A stretch of 42,444 nucleotides of DNA from Saprospiraceae bacterium. GTDB lineage: Bacteria > Bacteroidota > Bacteroidia > Chitinophagales > Saprospiraceae. Shown one piece after another: positions 9,931 to 18,888 of the stretch (its first letter is position 1; every line of letters begins with the position of its first letter). The position numbers and the translations under genes were made by a program. The stretch spans positions 1-42,444 of the forward strand of contig JAHQVP010000354.1 of the NCBI GenBank assembly GCA_019634275.1, in the 5' to 3' direction. The notes under the pieces were generated by a model that was given only the letters and a program-made list of their open reading frames with translations, had not been told where the DNA came from and did not search any database.

Positions 9931-9970
9931 GCAAGATATCGTGAGATGACTATTGAAGATTTGATGAATA

Positions 9971-10963
9971 ATGAATTTTAGTCATCGATTTTCACGGAGG
10001 CAAATTTGGATTTATTCCTTGGCATGGTTGCTTGCCGGCTGCTCAGCGCCAGTTTCATCTGATTTTTTTCCATATCATTTTCCTGAAGTAGACATCCCAT
10101 CGGACAATGCTATAACGGATACGAGAGTGGCCTTGGGTGAGCGGTTATTTTTCGACCCACTCCTCTCGGCAGATACCAGCATTTCGTGCGTGCATTGCCA
10201 TCTGCCAGAATACGCCTTTGCCGATACGACCGCCCTTTCCGATGGGGTTGCAGGTGCATTGGGAAAACGGAATGCCCCAAGCCTCTTCAATCGAGCGTAC
10301 CTGGGATTGATCAACAAGGATGGCGGGGTGAAGAATTTGGATCTGCAGGCCCTGGTGCCGATCGAGGATGAGCACGAGATGGCCCTGCCCGTTCTCAAAC
10401 TGCAGGAGCGGCTGCGAAACGACCGCGAATATCAGGAGATGAGCATGCTGGCTTACGGTAGGCAGCCTGATGCATACGTGGTCACGCGAGCACTTGCCTC
10501 CTATGTGCGTACACTGATCAGCGCAGATGCTCCCTATGATCGTCATTTGCAAGGTGATGCCACGGCGCTTGGGGCAGATGCTCAGGCAGGAATGCACTTG
10601 TTTGAGAGTGATCGACTTGGATGCTGCAATTGTCATGCTGGTGTGTTGTTGACCACCCATGATTTTGCGAACAATGGTTTGTACGAACAGTATGCCGACC
10701 GGGGCAGAGGTCTCATAACGATGGACAGCAGCGATTACGGAAAGTTCAGAATCCCCTCGCTACGAAACGTGTCTTTGACGGCTCCGTATATGCACGACGG
10801 GAGCCTGTCCTCTCTGGATGAGGTGATTGATCATTATGCTTTCTTTGCATCTCGACAGGGGAGAGACGATCGGCTGCGCACCTTTGAGTTGACCGCCATG
10901 GAAAGACAGCAATTGAAAGCATTTCTAGATTCCTTAACGGGCAGCACTGACGGAGCGTATTAG
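9971..10963 (+). CDS. Di-heme cytochrome c peroxidase / MauG-MbnH family lipoprotein (copy 2)
   Basis: Two CXXCH motifs (CVHCHL, CCNCHA); KFRIPSLRNVSLTAPYMHDGS; lipobox WLLAGC. Confidence 0.9.
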   Translation: MNFSHRFSRRQIWIYSLAWLLAGCSAPVSSDFFPYHFPEVDIPSDNAITDTRVALGERLFFDPLLSADTSISCVHCHLPEYAFADTTALSDGVAGALGKRNAPSLFNRAYLGLINKDGGVKNLDLQALVPIEDEHEMALPVLKLQERLRNDREYQEMSMLAYGRQPDAYVVTRALASYVRTLISADAPYDRHLQGDATALGADAQAGMHLFESDRLGCCNCHAGVLLTTHDFANNGLYEQYADRGRGLITMDSSDYGKFRIPSLRNVSLTAPYMHDGSLSSLDEVIDHYAFFASRQGRDDRLRTFELTAMERQQLKAFLDSLTGSTDGAY

Positions 10964-11000
10964 GCGGGTCTGGAGGCAATAGCTACCTTGCATTTTAACT

Positions 11001-11513
11001 ATGCAATCGACCATTATCCAGGGAAGTGCCCGCAAAGACGGCCATACACAGCAGATCGCGAAAATCGTGTCTGAAGTCGTAGGCGCGGACATCCTACATC
11101 TGCAAGGAATCAACCTGGCGCCCTACCAATATGATCACCTGTACCCACATGAAGACGATTTTCTTGCCGTCATGGAACGAGTCGTCTCTTGCGAAAATCT
11201 GATTTTCATCACCCCCGTCTACTGGTACGCCATGAGTGGTCTGATGAAGAACTTTTTTGATCGCATAACGGACTGCATCAAAGTCGAAAAGGCAGTAGGC
11301 AAAAAGTTGAAAGACATGAACATGATGGCGATCTCCTGTGGATCGGATTCAGAACCTGTTCCCGGTTTCTTTGTCCCATTTAGAAGAAGTGCAACATACC
11401 TTGGCATGCACTACTTGGGAGATACGCATACCTGGTTGGAGCGTGCGGCTGACGGACCACAAGGCATAGAGAAGTTGCATCAACTGCTTTCCCGCATCAC
11501 AGACAGGCACTAG
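11001..11513 (+). CDS. NAD(P)H-dependent FMN reductase / flavodoxin-family oxidoreductase
   Basis: QGSARKDGHTQQIAKIV FMN-binding loop; FITPVYWYAMSGLMKNFFDRI typical of NADPH-dependent FMN reductases. Confidence 0.85.
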   Translation: MQSTIIQGSARKDGHTQQIAKIVSEVVGADILHLQGINLAPYQYDHLYPHEDDFLAVMERVVSCENLIFITPVYWYAMSGLMKNFFDRITDCIKVEKAVGKKLKDMNMMAISCGSDSEPVPGFFVPFRRSATYLGMHYLGDTHTWLERAADGPQGIEKLHQLLSRITDRH

Positions 11514-11568
11514 TGGCTTGCACCACTTCACACCTCGATCACGCTTTAAAACCCAACGTGGAGATGGC

Positions 11569-12768
11569 TTAGACCGAATATTTAGTGGTCATAATCATCA
11601 TGGGTAAGCCATCCAAATCGTGGTAGAATGGATGATATCGATCTGTGTCGTAATGCTTTTCGACATCGACCACTTTGCTCATGCTGGTCACCGTGCTGAT
11701 GGGCACACTCCCGTACTGCCCGTGTTGGAGACACACCAATTTGCCACTTTCGCCATTCTTGATGAGATCAAATGCCAAAGTCCCATAGGCCATTGGTACG
11801 ATGGCGTCCATCGCATCAGGATCTCCACATCGCACCATATAGCCGAGTCGTTGGCTGATGGTATTGATGCGCCTGCCTTTGTTGAATTTAGGTGAAAGCT
11901 CTTTTATTTTGTTTGAGACAAGGTCGCCGATGCCTCCCAATTTGGCATGACCATATGCATCCTTTTCATCATCGGAAAACATCATATCACCTCCGGCAAT
12001 TTGAGCGCCCTCTGATACCAGTACTATCGAATAGTTGCTGGGATTGTCGTAACGATCCTGCACCAACAACTCAGTGAGTTTCTCAATGTCAAACTGATGC
12101 TCAGGAATGACACAGCGATGCGCCGCCCCGGCCATGGTGGGCAGCATGGCGGTGAATCCTGCATATCGGCCAAATACCTCCAAAACGGCGATCCGCTCAT
12201 GCGAACCAACGGAGGTCCGTAAGTTGTTGATCAACGAGATCGTACGCGAGATGCAAGTACTGAATCCTATGCAATAGTCTGTACCCGGTACATCATTGTC
12301 CATTGTCTTTGGAATGGCATTTACTTTGACGCCCTGGTCATTCAGATGTACTGCATAGCTCAGGGTGTCATCTCCTCCCGTGGCAATCAGATGATCAATT
12401 CCAATCCATTCGAGGTTTTTGATCACCTCCGGCGTCAGGTCATTGATTTCATCTTGATAAGTATCCTTCAAGTGTTCTGGGACCATGGCCTTGGCTACCT
12501 TACTTGGCTTCGTCCGGCTGGTATGCAAGAATGTTCCTCCCGTACGCGCCGCCTTATCTACGACTTGCTTGGTTAGTTCGATAAAGTTTGCACTGTTGTC
12601 GTAGTCCTTATCTCGAATCACGTCAATAATACCGCCCCATCCTCTGCGGAGGCCGATGACTTTATATCCTTCACGGACTGCTCTGATGGTTACTGCGCGA
12701 ATTGCTGGATTCAACCCCGGGACATCTCCGCCGCCGGTCAGGATTCCAATCACCCCTTTATTTGCCAT
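11569..12768 (-). CDS. 6-phosphofructokinase with PPi-type donor-site signature
   Basis: GILTGGGDVPGLNPAIR; GGDDT (Asp in place of the ATP-type Gly) and PKTMDND (Lys in place of the ATP-type Gly); VFGRYAGFTA. Confidence 0.9.
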   Translation of the reverse strand: MANKGVIGILTGGGDVPGLNPAIRAVTIRAVREGYKVIGLRRGWGGIIDVIRDKDYDNSANFIELTKQVVDKAARTGGTFLHTSRTKPSKVAKAMVPEHLKDTYQDEINDLTPEVIKNLEWIGIDHLIATGGDDTLSYAVHLNDQGVKVNAIPKTMDNDVPGTDYCIGFSTCISRTISLINNLRTSVGSHERIAVLEVFGRYAGFTAMLPTMAGAAHRCVIPEHQFDIEKLTELLVQDRYDNPSNYSIVLVSEGAQIAGGDMMFSDDEKDAYGHAKLGGIGDLVSNKIKELSPKFNKGRRINTISQRLGYMVRCGDPDAMDAIVPMAYGTLAFDLIKNGESGKLVCLQHGQYGSVPISTVTSMSKVVDVEKHYDTDRYHPFYHDLDGLPMMIMTTKYSV

Positions 12769-12901
12769 GTTTTTGTGTGTTTATGTATTTGCACTAATTT
12801 TCAGAAGGCGTTGAAAGTAATGAAATACATGGATATGCCTATTGCCAAAAAGGCGGAGAATTGCCGTTGAACCGATAAAATAGAAAATCGACTGGGGTTG
12901 C

Positions 12902-13213
12902 CTACCGGACGGATTTCTCCACCCAGGATACGTAACGTTCGTTGCCATCCATCGCCCAATCTACGATACAGGGTACTTCGTAGGGATGAAGTTCAATTAG
13001 GCGGGCGCGGATGCCAGGGATGAGCGTGTTCGTCGTTTTGAGATGCGCAGCGATTTCTTTTTCCTCCTGCATTTGCCCTTCCCATGAATACAGGGAGGAA
13101 ATGGGAAATAGATTTCCACAAGCGATTAATTTTTCTGCCAAAAGCTGTCGGACGATCTCTTTGGCCACCTCCTCACTGGGGAAAGTGACGTACACGATGT
13201 GTACGTTGCTCAA
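12902..13213 (-). CDS. cutA: CutA1-family divalent-cation tolerance protein
   Basis: VHIVYVTFPSEEVAKEIVRQLLAEKLIACGNLFPISSLYSWEG and ELHPYEVPCIVDW. Likely TTG start overlapping the pfkA TGA stop (TTGA). Confidence 0.88.
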   Translation of the reverse strand: MSNVHIVYVTFPSEEVAKEIVRQLLAEKLIACGNLFPISSLYSWEGQMQEEKEIAAHLKTTNTLIPGIRARLIELHPYEVPCIVDWAMDGNERYVSWVEKSVR

Positions 13214-14190
13214 CTTAAGATGCTTGGGAGTGACAAAATGTTGCTGTCTATGGGTTTCAGTTTTTTGATCGCATCCTTCAATGGTACGTAGACCACTTCG
13301 TTGTTTTGGATTCCACACATCACATTGTGATGTCCGTTGAGCAGCCCTTCTACTGCGCCATGTCCCATCCTTGTGGCCAGCACGCGATCCTGTGCCGTGG
13401 GCGATCCCCCACGTTGCAGATGGCCAATGACCGCTACTTTTGTTTCGTACTGGGTGAACTTCTTCTCCACGATCTTGGCGATGCGGTGGGCATTTCCATT
13501 CTCATTGCCTTCGGCCACGATAATAAGTCCAAACAATTTCTTCTTGAGGGCCATCTTTTCCAGTTGGCCCAGCAGCTCATCAACATCAGTCTCCGACTCC
13601 GGGATTAGGATCCCACTCGCTCCGCTACCTAGGCCAGTATACATGGCTATGTATCCTGAATGTCGACCCATTACTTCCACAAAAAATAATCGATTGTGGG
13701 AGTCTGCCGTATCTCGGATTTTGTCCACTGCATCGATGGCCGTATTGACAGCGGTATCGAATCCGATGGTATAGTCGGTTCCAAAGATGTCGTTGTCGAT
13801 CGTGCCGGGGACGCCCATCATCGGAAAGTCAAATTCGGACTGAAAAATCTGCGCACCAGTGAAAGTTCCATTTCCGCCAATGGCAACGACGGCATCGATA
13901 TCATTGGCGATCAGTGTCTGATGTGCCTGTTTTCGACCTGCCTTGTTCATAAATTCCTTACTGCGCGCGGTCTTGAGCGTGGTGCCTCCCTTATGGATGA
14001 TGTTAGCAACATCGCCTTTTTCCAGACGGATTATTTCGCCGTTAATCATCCCCTGGTAGCCATTGTAGATCCCATAGACGTGGAGGTCATGAAAATTGCC
14101 GGTCCGGACTACCGCTCGAATCGCCGCATTCATTCCCGGAGCGTCACCCCCTGAACACAATACTGCAATCCGCTTTATCTTATCTGCCAT
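13210..14190 (-). CDS. pfkA: 6-phosphofructokinase with ATP-type signature
   Basis: IAVLCSGGDAPGMNAAIRAVVR; GGNGT and PGTIDND; EVMGRHSGYIA. Start set at MADKIKRIAVL. Confidence 0.92.
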   Translation of the reverse strand: MADKIKRIAVLCSGGDAPGMNAAIRAVVRTGNFHDLHVYGIYNGYQGMINGEIIRLEKGDVANIIHKGGTTLKTARSKEFMNKAGRKQAHQTLIANDIDAVVAIGGNGTFTGAQIFQSEFDFPMMGVPGTIDNDIFGTDYTIGFDTAVNTAIDAVDKIRDTADSHNRLFFVEVMGRHSGYIAMYTGLGSGASGILIPESETDVDELLGQLEKMALKKKLFGLIIVAEGNENGNAHRIAKIVEKKFTQYETKVAVIGHLQRGGSPTAQDRVLATRMGHGAVEGLLNGHHNVMCGIQNNEVVYVPLKDAIKKLKPIDSNILSLPSILS

Positions 14191-15034
14191 GGTGTTGTGA
14201 TTTTTGATGGTACTTAGCAAGCCCTTCAATGGGCCGACGAACTACCGTACCCAGTGTCAAGCCTGCTGCTCTTAATTGGTCTCGTAAAGAATCGCAAAAA
14301 TAGAAAGCTATCGAACCCACAAAGTGAATTTTATGTAAACTTTTATATCGCAAAAGGTGCGAATGTATAAATTCTTGAAATTCTGTAGCTACTAAGGTTT
14401 TAATGGAGGCATGATCGCGATTCTCAATGGCATGTCGGGCAAAAGATGCAATGAAACGATTTGGAGCGGGATGAGCATAGAGTTGGGGAACCAATTGTTC
14501 GGGCGGGGGAATGACTGTTTTAAGTGTACGATGCAAATCCGGAGGCAATTGCTCATAGTAATAGGCTTTTAACAGTCTTCGACCGATGGATATTCCGGAC
14601 CCTTCGTCCGCCAGGAGATATCCAAGATTGACACCCCTTCCGATGATTTCACCCTGTCTAAATTGGCAGACATTGCTGCCCGTACCAAGAATGGCTACTA
14701 CTCCTTCGTCTACCTCTTCGCCGAACAACGACCTTGCGGCTCCTAAGATGTCTGACCCAACGAATACCGATATGGATCCGGACATCTCGCGAAAGCATGC
14801 CCTGACCCGCTCTATGGCTTCTGGCCCATTCACTCCTGTGCCGTAGTAGTGAATGGCATCAATGCTGTGCTCGGGCAGTGATTTCTCGATAGTCTCGACC
14901 ATACCCAGACCTACAGATTTGTCGTTTGCCGTAGGATTGAAACCACCTGTAGTAAAGTGGTGAATCTCGCCCTTCTGAATTAAAGCCCAATCTGCCGAGG
15001 TCGACCCAATGTCGCCAATGAGGAGCGTCTTCAT
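14180..15034 (-). CDS. BadF/BadG/BcrA/BcrD-family ATPase, N-acetylglucosamine-kinase-like
   Basis: MKTLLIGDIGSTSADWALI phosphate-1 motif; AILGTGSNVCQF; LLADEGSGISIGRRLL. Start set at MKTLLIG; 3' end overlaps the pfkA start by 11 nt. Confidence 0.83.
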   Translation of the reverse strand: MKTLLIGDIGSTSADWALIQKGEIHHFTTGGFNPTANDKSVGLGMVETIEKSLPEHSIDAIHYYGTGVNGPEAIERVRACFREMSGSISVFVGSDILGAARSLFGEEVDEGVVAILGTGSNVCQFRQGEIIGRGVNLGYLLADEGSGISIGRRLLKAYYYEQLPPDLHRTLKTVIPPPEQLVPQLYAHPAPNRFIASFARHAIENRDHASIKTLVATEFQEFIHSHLLRYKSLHKIHFVGSIAFYFCDSLRDQLRAAGLTLGTVVRRPIEGLAKYHQKSQHHGR

Positions 15035-15179
15035 ACTAGGGCGTAGATTTTGCAAGTGCAGCGGCAGGAGTGCCAGATAGTCCCGATCCGTATATTCATC
15101 CTTGATCCCATTTGAGGGCATTTGCAGATGCAAGGTATGGCGCTCGTTACAAATGCCCATAAATCCTGACGAATCTGTC

Positions 15180-15187
15180 TATGTTTG
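15180..15187 (+). promoter_or_regulatory. Candidate Bacteroidota -7 promoter element TATGTTTG
   Basis: Perfect TAnnTTTG match 18 nt upstream of the ATG at 15206. No clear -33 TTG/TTTG at the expected distance. Confidence 0.4.
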
Positions 15188-15205
15188 TTCTTCAAACACT
15201 TGCAT

Positions 15206-16096
15206 ATGAAAGAAGTCGCAGTAATTGGAGCAGGGACCATGGGCAATGGTATCGCACATGTATTTGCACAGCATGGATTTCAGGTCCAATTGGTAGATCT
15301 GCAAGAAGAGGCCATCGAACGTGCCCTTGGGATCATCGCACACAATTTGGATCGCCTGGTCGCCAAACAGCGCATCTCGACCGCAGACAAAGTGAGTACA
15401 CTGGTAAATATTCAAGGCTCTACCTCTGTGGCGCAGTCGGTCGCATCTGCAGACTTGGTGATCGAAGCAGCTTCTGAATCCCTTGAGGTAAAACAAAAGA
15501 TCTTTGGCGTCGTGGATGATCATGCCCCCGAGCATTGCATCTTAGCATCCAATACATCCAGTATCTCGATAACCCAACTGGCCTCTGCAACACATCGACC
15601 TAAACAAGTCATCGGTATGCAATTCATGAACCCCGTTCCCATCATGAGGTTAGTTGAGGTGATCAAGGGGTATCGGACATCTGAACAGGTCACGCGGCAA
15701 ATTCTTTCCCTCACTAAAGAGATTGGCAAGATCCCAGTAGTGGTGGAGGATTATCCAGGGTTCGTGGCCAATCGCATTTTGATTCCCATGATCAATGAAG
15801 CGATATATACCCTGCAGGAAGGGGTTTCGGGCGTCGAGGAAATTGATCAGGTGATGAAGCTGGGCATGGCGCATCCCATGGGACCGTTGCAATTGGCTGA
15901 TTTTATTGGGCTGGATGTGTGTCTTTCGATTTTGCATGTTTTGCAGGAGGGCTTCGGTCAGGCCAAATATGCGCCGTGCCCACTATTGGTCAACATGGTT
16001 CATGCCGGTGTGCTAGGTCGGAAAAGCGGTATGGGGTTCTACGACTATTCGTTAGGAACAAAGGAATTGGTTGTCAGTCCGCAGTTTTCCAACTAG
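15206..16096 (+). CDS. 3-hydroxyacyl-CoA dehydrogenase (3-hydroxybutyryl-CoA dehydrogenase type)
   Basis: MKEVAVIGAGTMGNGIAHVFAQHG NAD-binding motif; SNTSSISIT; GMQFMNPVPIMRLVEVI; GFVANRILIPMINEA. Confidence 0.95.
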   Translation: MKEVAVIGAGTMGNGIAHVFAQHGFQVQLVDLQEEAIERALGIIAHNLDRLVAKQRISTADKVSTLVNIQGSTSVAQSVASADLVIEAASESLEVKQKIFGVVDDHAPEHCILASNTSSISITQLASATHRPKQVIGMQFMNPVPIMRLVEVIKGYRTSEQVTRQILSLTKEIGKIPVVVEDYPGFVANRILIPMINEAIYTLQEGVSGVEEIDQVMKLGMAHPMGPLQLADFIGLDVCLSILHVLQEGFGQAKYAPCPLLVNMVHAGVLGRKSGMGFYDYSLGTKELVVSPQFSN

Positions 16097-16175
16097 CTTA
16101 CGTCAAGGCGCTGAAACGATCAATCTAGTACGAAAGCGGTATCACTGCGAGTTGGTTGGTTGTAGATCTCCCGTC

Positions 16176-17222
16176 CTATGCCTTAGACAAGGTAAAACCG
16201 AATGTTGAACCTACATCAGGTGCACTCCGCAGATTTACGGTCTGATTGTGGGCTTCAATGATGTGCTTGACAATCGCCAGACCCAGACCAGAACCTCCCA
16301 CCTCGCGCGATCGACTTTTGTCCACCCTATAAAATCGGTCAAATACATGCTTGACATGATGCTCTGCCATGCCAATGCCATTGTCAGCCACCTCGACAAG
16401 GATGTGGTCTGCCATGTCGTAAAACGCAACTTTGGTCGTACCACCTGTCTTTCCATATTTTATGGAGTTAATGATCAGGTTATCCAGTACCTGTCGAATG
16501 TAATTGGTGTCCGCATTAACCAGGTACCCTTGCGAGGCGCCGTCTTTATATATCAAAGACACCCCCTTTTCGCTTGCAGCCAATTCATGAGCCTCGAATA
16601 CTTCATGAACAAGTGCCTTTATATCGAAGGCGCTGATGTCCAGCAGGAGTTTACCTGATTCGAGTTTGGAAATGGTTTCGAGATCCTCTACAATCGTGAT
16701 CAGGCGATCCACGTTTTTTGCACATCGTCGCAGGTATCGAACATTGACCTCTTCGTCATCCAGCCCTCCATCAATGAGTGTATGCACATATCCCTGAATG
16801 TTGAAGATGGGCGTTTTGAGCTCGTGTGATACGTTGCCCAAAAATTCTCGACGGTAGGTCTCCAAGCTCTTGAGTTCTGAGATTTCGCGCTCATTATCTT
16901 GTGCCCAAGCGGCAACATCCTTCTCCACATCTTCGATGATCGTAGCATCGCTGTCGATGCTTTTGTTCTTTTGGGACGGATCGAGCTTGACCTTGTGGAT
17001 GTTTTTGTAGATCAGCTTGATCTTGCGATAGATGTAGTTCTTTATGAAGTACAGCGTGACGAAGTAAGCTGCCAAAAAAGTAACCCCATAACGCAAGATC
17101 CAAATGCCGCTGCCCTGGTTTCCCAGTGTGAATTCGATCAAAATAAAGACGAGAAGGATGATGGTGGAGGTAACAATCGAAATGTATACGGAAATCTGAC
17201 GGGGAGTGAGATTCTTAAGCAT
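16176..17222 (-). CDS. Membrane sensor histidine kinase (PhoR-like)
   Basis: Two N-terminal TM segments; H-box FLGNVSHELKTPIFNIQGY; N-box LDNLIINSIKYG; G-boxes VADNGIGM and GGSGLGLAIVKHIIEAH. Confidence 0.95.
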   Translation of the reverse strand: MLKNLTPRQISVYISIVTSTIILLVFILIEFTLGNQGSGIWILRYGVTFLAAYFVTLYFIKNYIYRKIKLIYKNIHKVKLDPSQKNKSIDSDATIIEDVEKDVAAWAQDNEREISELKSLETYRREFLGNVSHELKTPIFNIQGYVHTLIDGGLDDEEVNVRYLRRCAKNVDRLITIVEDLETISKLESGKLLLDISAFDIKALVHEVFEAHELAASEKGVSLIYKDGASQGYLVNADTNYIRQVLDNLIINSIKYGKTGGTTKVAFYDMADHILVEVADNGIGMAEHHVKHVFDRFYRVDKSRSREVGGSGLGLAIVKHIIEAHNQTVNLRSAPDVGSTFGFTLSKA

Positions 17223-17225
17223 CTG

Positions 17226-17921
17226 CTATGCATCTATTTTGTAACCCACGCCCTTAAGTGTCCTGATGTAGCCATCGCCAATCTTCTCGCGAATGCGGCG
17301 AATGTGGACGTCGATCGTGCGTTCTCCTACAATGATGTCGCTTCCCCAAACTTGACGATAAATTTCATCCCGAGTAAATACCCGTCCGGGATAGCTGAGA
17401 AGAAGGGCTAGGATTTTAAACTCTTTCTTTGCCAAGTCAATCTTCTTGCCGGAGACCTCTACTTCAAATTTTTCTGCATTCAAGGTCATTTCTCCCAGCG
17501 TGATGGTGTTGTTTTGATCACGGTTTGAGTACCGTCCGGCTCTGCGCAAGAGGGCGGAGATGCGGCTCTTCAATACACTGGGCCGTATTGGCTTGACAAT
17601 AAAGTCATCGCCACCATAATCGAAAGCAGCGATCTGGGTATAATCTTCTCCACGCGCCGTGAGAAAAGCGATCAGGGTATTGTCAAATTTATCTTGCTCC
17701 CGAAGTTGACGGCATACTTCCATGCCATCCATATCCGTCATCATGACATCGAGCAGGATCAAGTTGGGTTGAAACTCACTGGCTACTTCTAGACCGGTGG
17801 AACCACTGTTGGCGGTCTTTACTTGATATCCCTCCTTGAGGAGGTTGTACGAAATAACGTCGGTCACATCTAGCTCGTCGTCGATCACCAAGATCTTTGT
17901 GTCGCGGGTATCAGAGGTCAT
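17226..17921 (-). CDS. OmpR/PhoB-family response regulator
   Basis: Receiver domain (DDE, LILLDVMM, VKPIRP) and winged-helix C-terminus (RVFTRDEIYRQVWGSDIIVGERTIDVHIRRIREKIG). Confidence 0.96.
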   Translation of the reverse strand: MTSDTRDTKILVIDDELDVTDVISYNLLKEGYQVKTANSGSTGLEVASEFQPNLILLDVMMTDMDGMEVCRQLREQDKFDNTLIAFLTARGEDYTQIAAFDYGGDDFIVKPIRPSVLKSRISALLRRAGRYSNRDQNNTITLGEMTLNAEKFEVEVSGKKIDLAKKEFKILALLLSYPGRVFTRDEIYRQVWGSDIIVGERTIDVHIRRIREKIGDGYIRTLKGVGYKIDA

Positions 17922-17928
17922 GGTTTAT

Positions 17929-18279
17929 CTATAGGTTACTGGCACGAACATCGATGAATTCGGATTCGAGTTTATCAATGTGCTTAATGACTGCCTGAAC
18001 GATCGAATCCAATCGAATCGGGTCGCGATGAACAAAGTCCATGTTTTTTTGAAATTCTGCTTTGCTGATTCCGTACTTTTTTGAAAGTTGATCAGAATAG
18101 ACAGTCGCAATACTGTCCTTTTTAGATTTGTAAGTATCGGCAAATGCCGCATTTAATACAAGTGCATCAGTGAACAGTGGTACCATGATGGAATCTGGCA
18201 AAGGCACAAAGTCAACGTCCCCTTTTCCGGATTGACAGGATAACATCGTCAAGGCACATATGAAGAACAAAGGCCTCAC
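17929..18279 (-). CDS. DUF4296-type small lipoprotein
   Basis: Lipobox LTMLSC; YSDQLSKKYGISKAEFQKNMDFVHRDPIRLDSIVQAVIKHIDKLES resembles DUF4296 proteins of Bacteroidota. Confidence 0.75.
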   Translation of the reverse strand: MRPLFFICALTMLSCQSGKGDVDFVPLPDSIMVPLFTDALVLNAAFADTYKSKKDSIATVYSDQLSKKYGISKAEFQKNMDFVHRDPIRLDSIVQAVIKHIDKLESEFIDVRASNL

Positions 18280-18776
18280 AGGAGATTAAACATCTTGGGA
18301 TAGTAGAAGGCCTCCATCCGCGCATGATTAGGGTCAAAGTCCAACCACTTATCTGACTGTGAAACAATCTTGAGGATGCCCGTAGTAGGAACATTGTCAA
18401 TGGAGCGTTGGCTAAAATGATTGGCTACGTGGGTAAATCCAGGATTATGACCAAAAATATAGACGGCCTGAATTTCATCCGGGAGTTCTTGCACAACACT
18501 GAGAATCGTTTCAATTCCTGCATGATACAGTCTCCGATCGATCACAATGCATTCTTTAGTCATTCCCAGGGCTTTGCGAAAACAGCTCGCAGTAGCTTTT
18601 GCTCGTTTGGCAGGGCTGGTAATCAGGAGATCGGCAGCTTCTCCATCAGCAGCCATTTTTTGCGCCATGTAGGGCGCATCCCTTTTACCCCTCTTATTGA
18701 GAGGACGGTCTCTGTCATCCAAACTGGGGTCTGCCCAACTTGATTTTGCGTGCCGTACAAAATATACTGTCTTCAT
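18276..18776 (-). CDS. SixA-like histidine phosphatase
   Basis: VYFVRHAKSSWADPSLDDRDRPLNKRGKRDAP RHG motif; YIFGHNPGFTHV. ATGA overlap with the DUF4296 gene. Confidence 0.9.
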   Translation of the reverse strand: MKTVYFVRHAKSSWADPSLDDRDRPLNKRGKRDAPYMAQKMAADGEAADLLITSPAKRAKATASCFRKALGMTKECIVIDRRLYHAGIETILSVVQELPDEIQAVYIFGHNPGFTHVANHFSQRSIDNVPTTGILKIVSQSDKWLDFDPNHARMEAFYYPKMFNLL

Positions 18777-18888
18777 GTCTCCGTAAACGTCGTGTGAAAG
18801 TACACTTACTAACGCTTAGATGCTCCAAGAAGTTTGCTGTTTAGTACTCAAAGAGTTGCCTTATCTTTATGAGTTGAGCGGAAGAAAG

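Noticed and set aside
10145-10660. 171-aa antisense ORF over di-heme copy 2
   Set aside because: Lies entirely inside a CXXCH-bearing gene, with no family motif of its own.
13337-13774. 145-aa ORF antisense to pfkA
   Set aside because: Low-complexity Ser/Pro/Arg-rich product opposite a conserved PFK.
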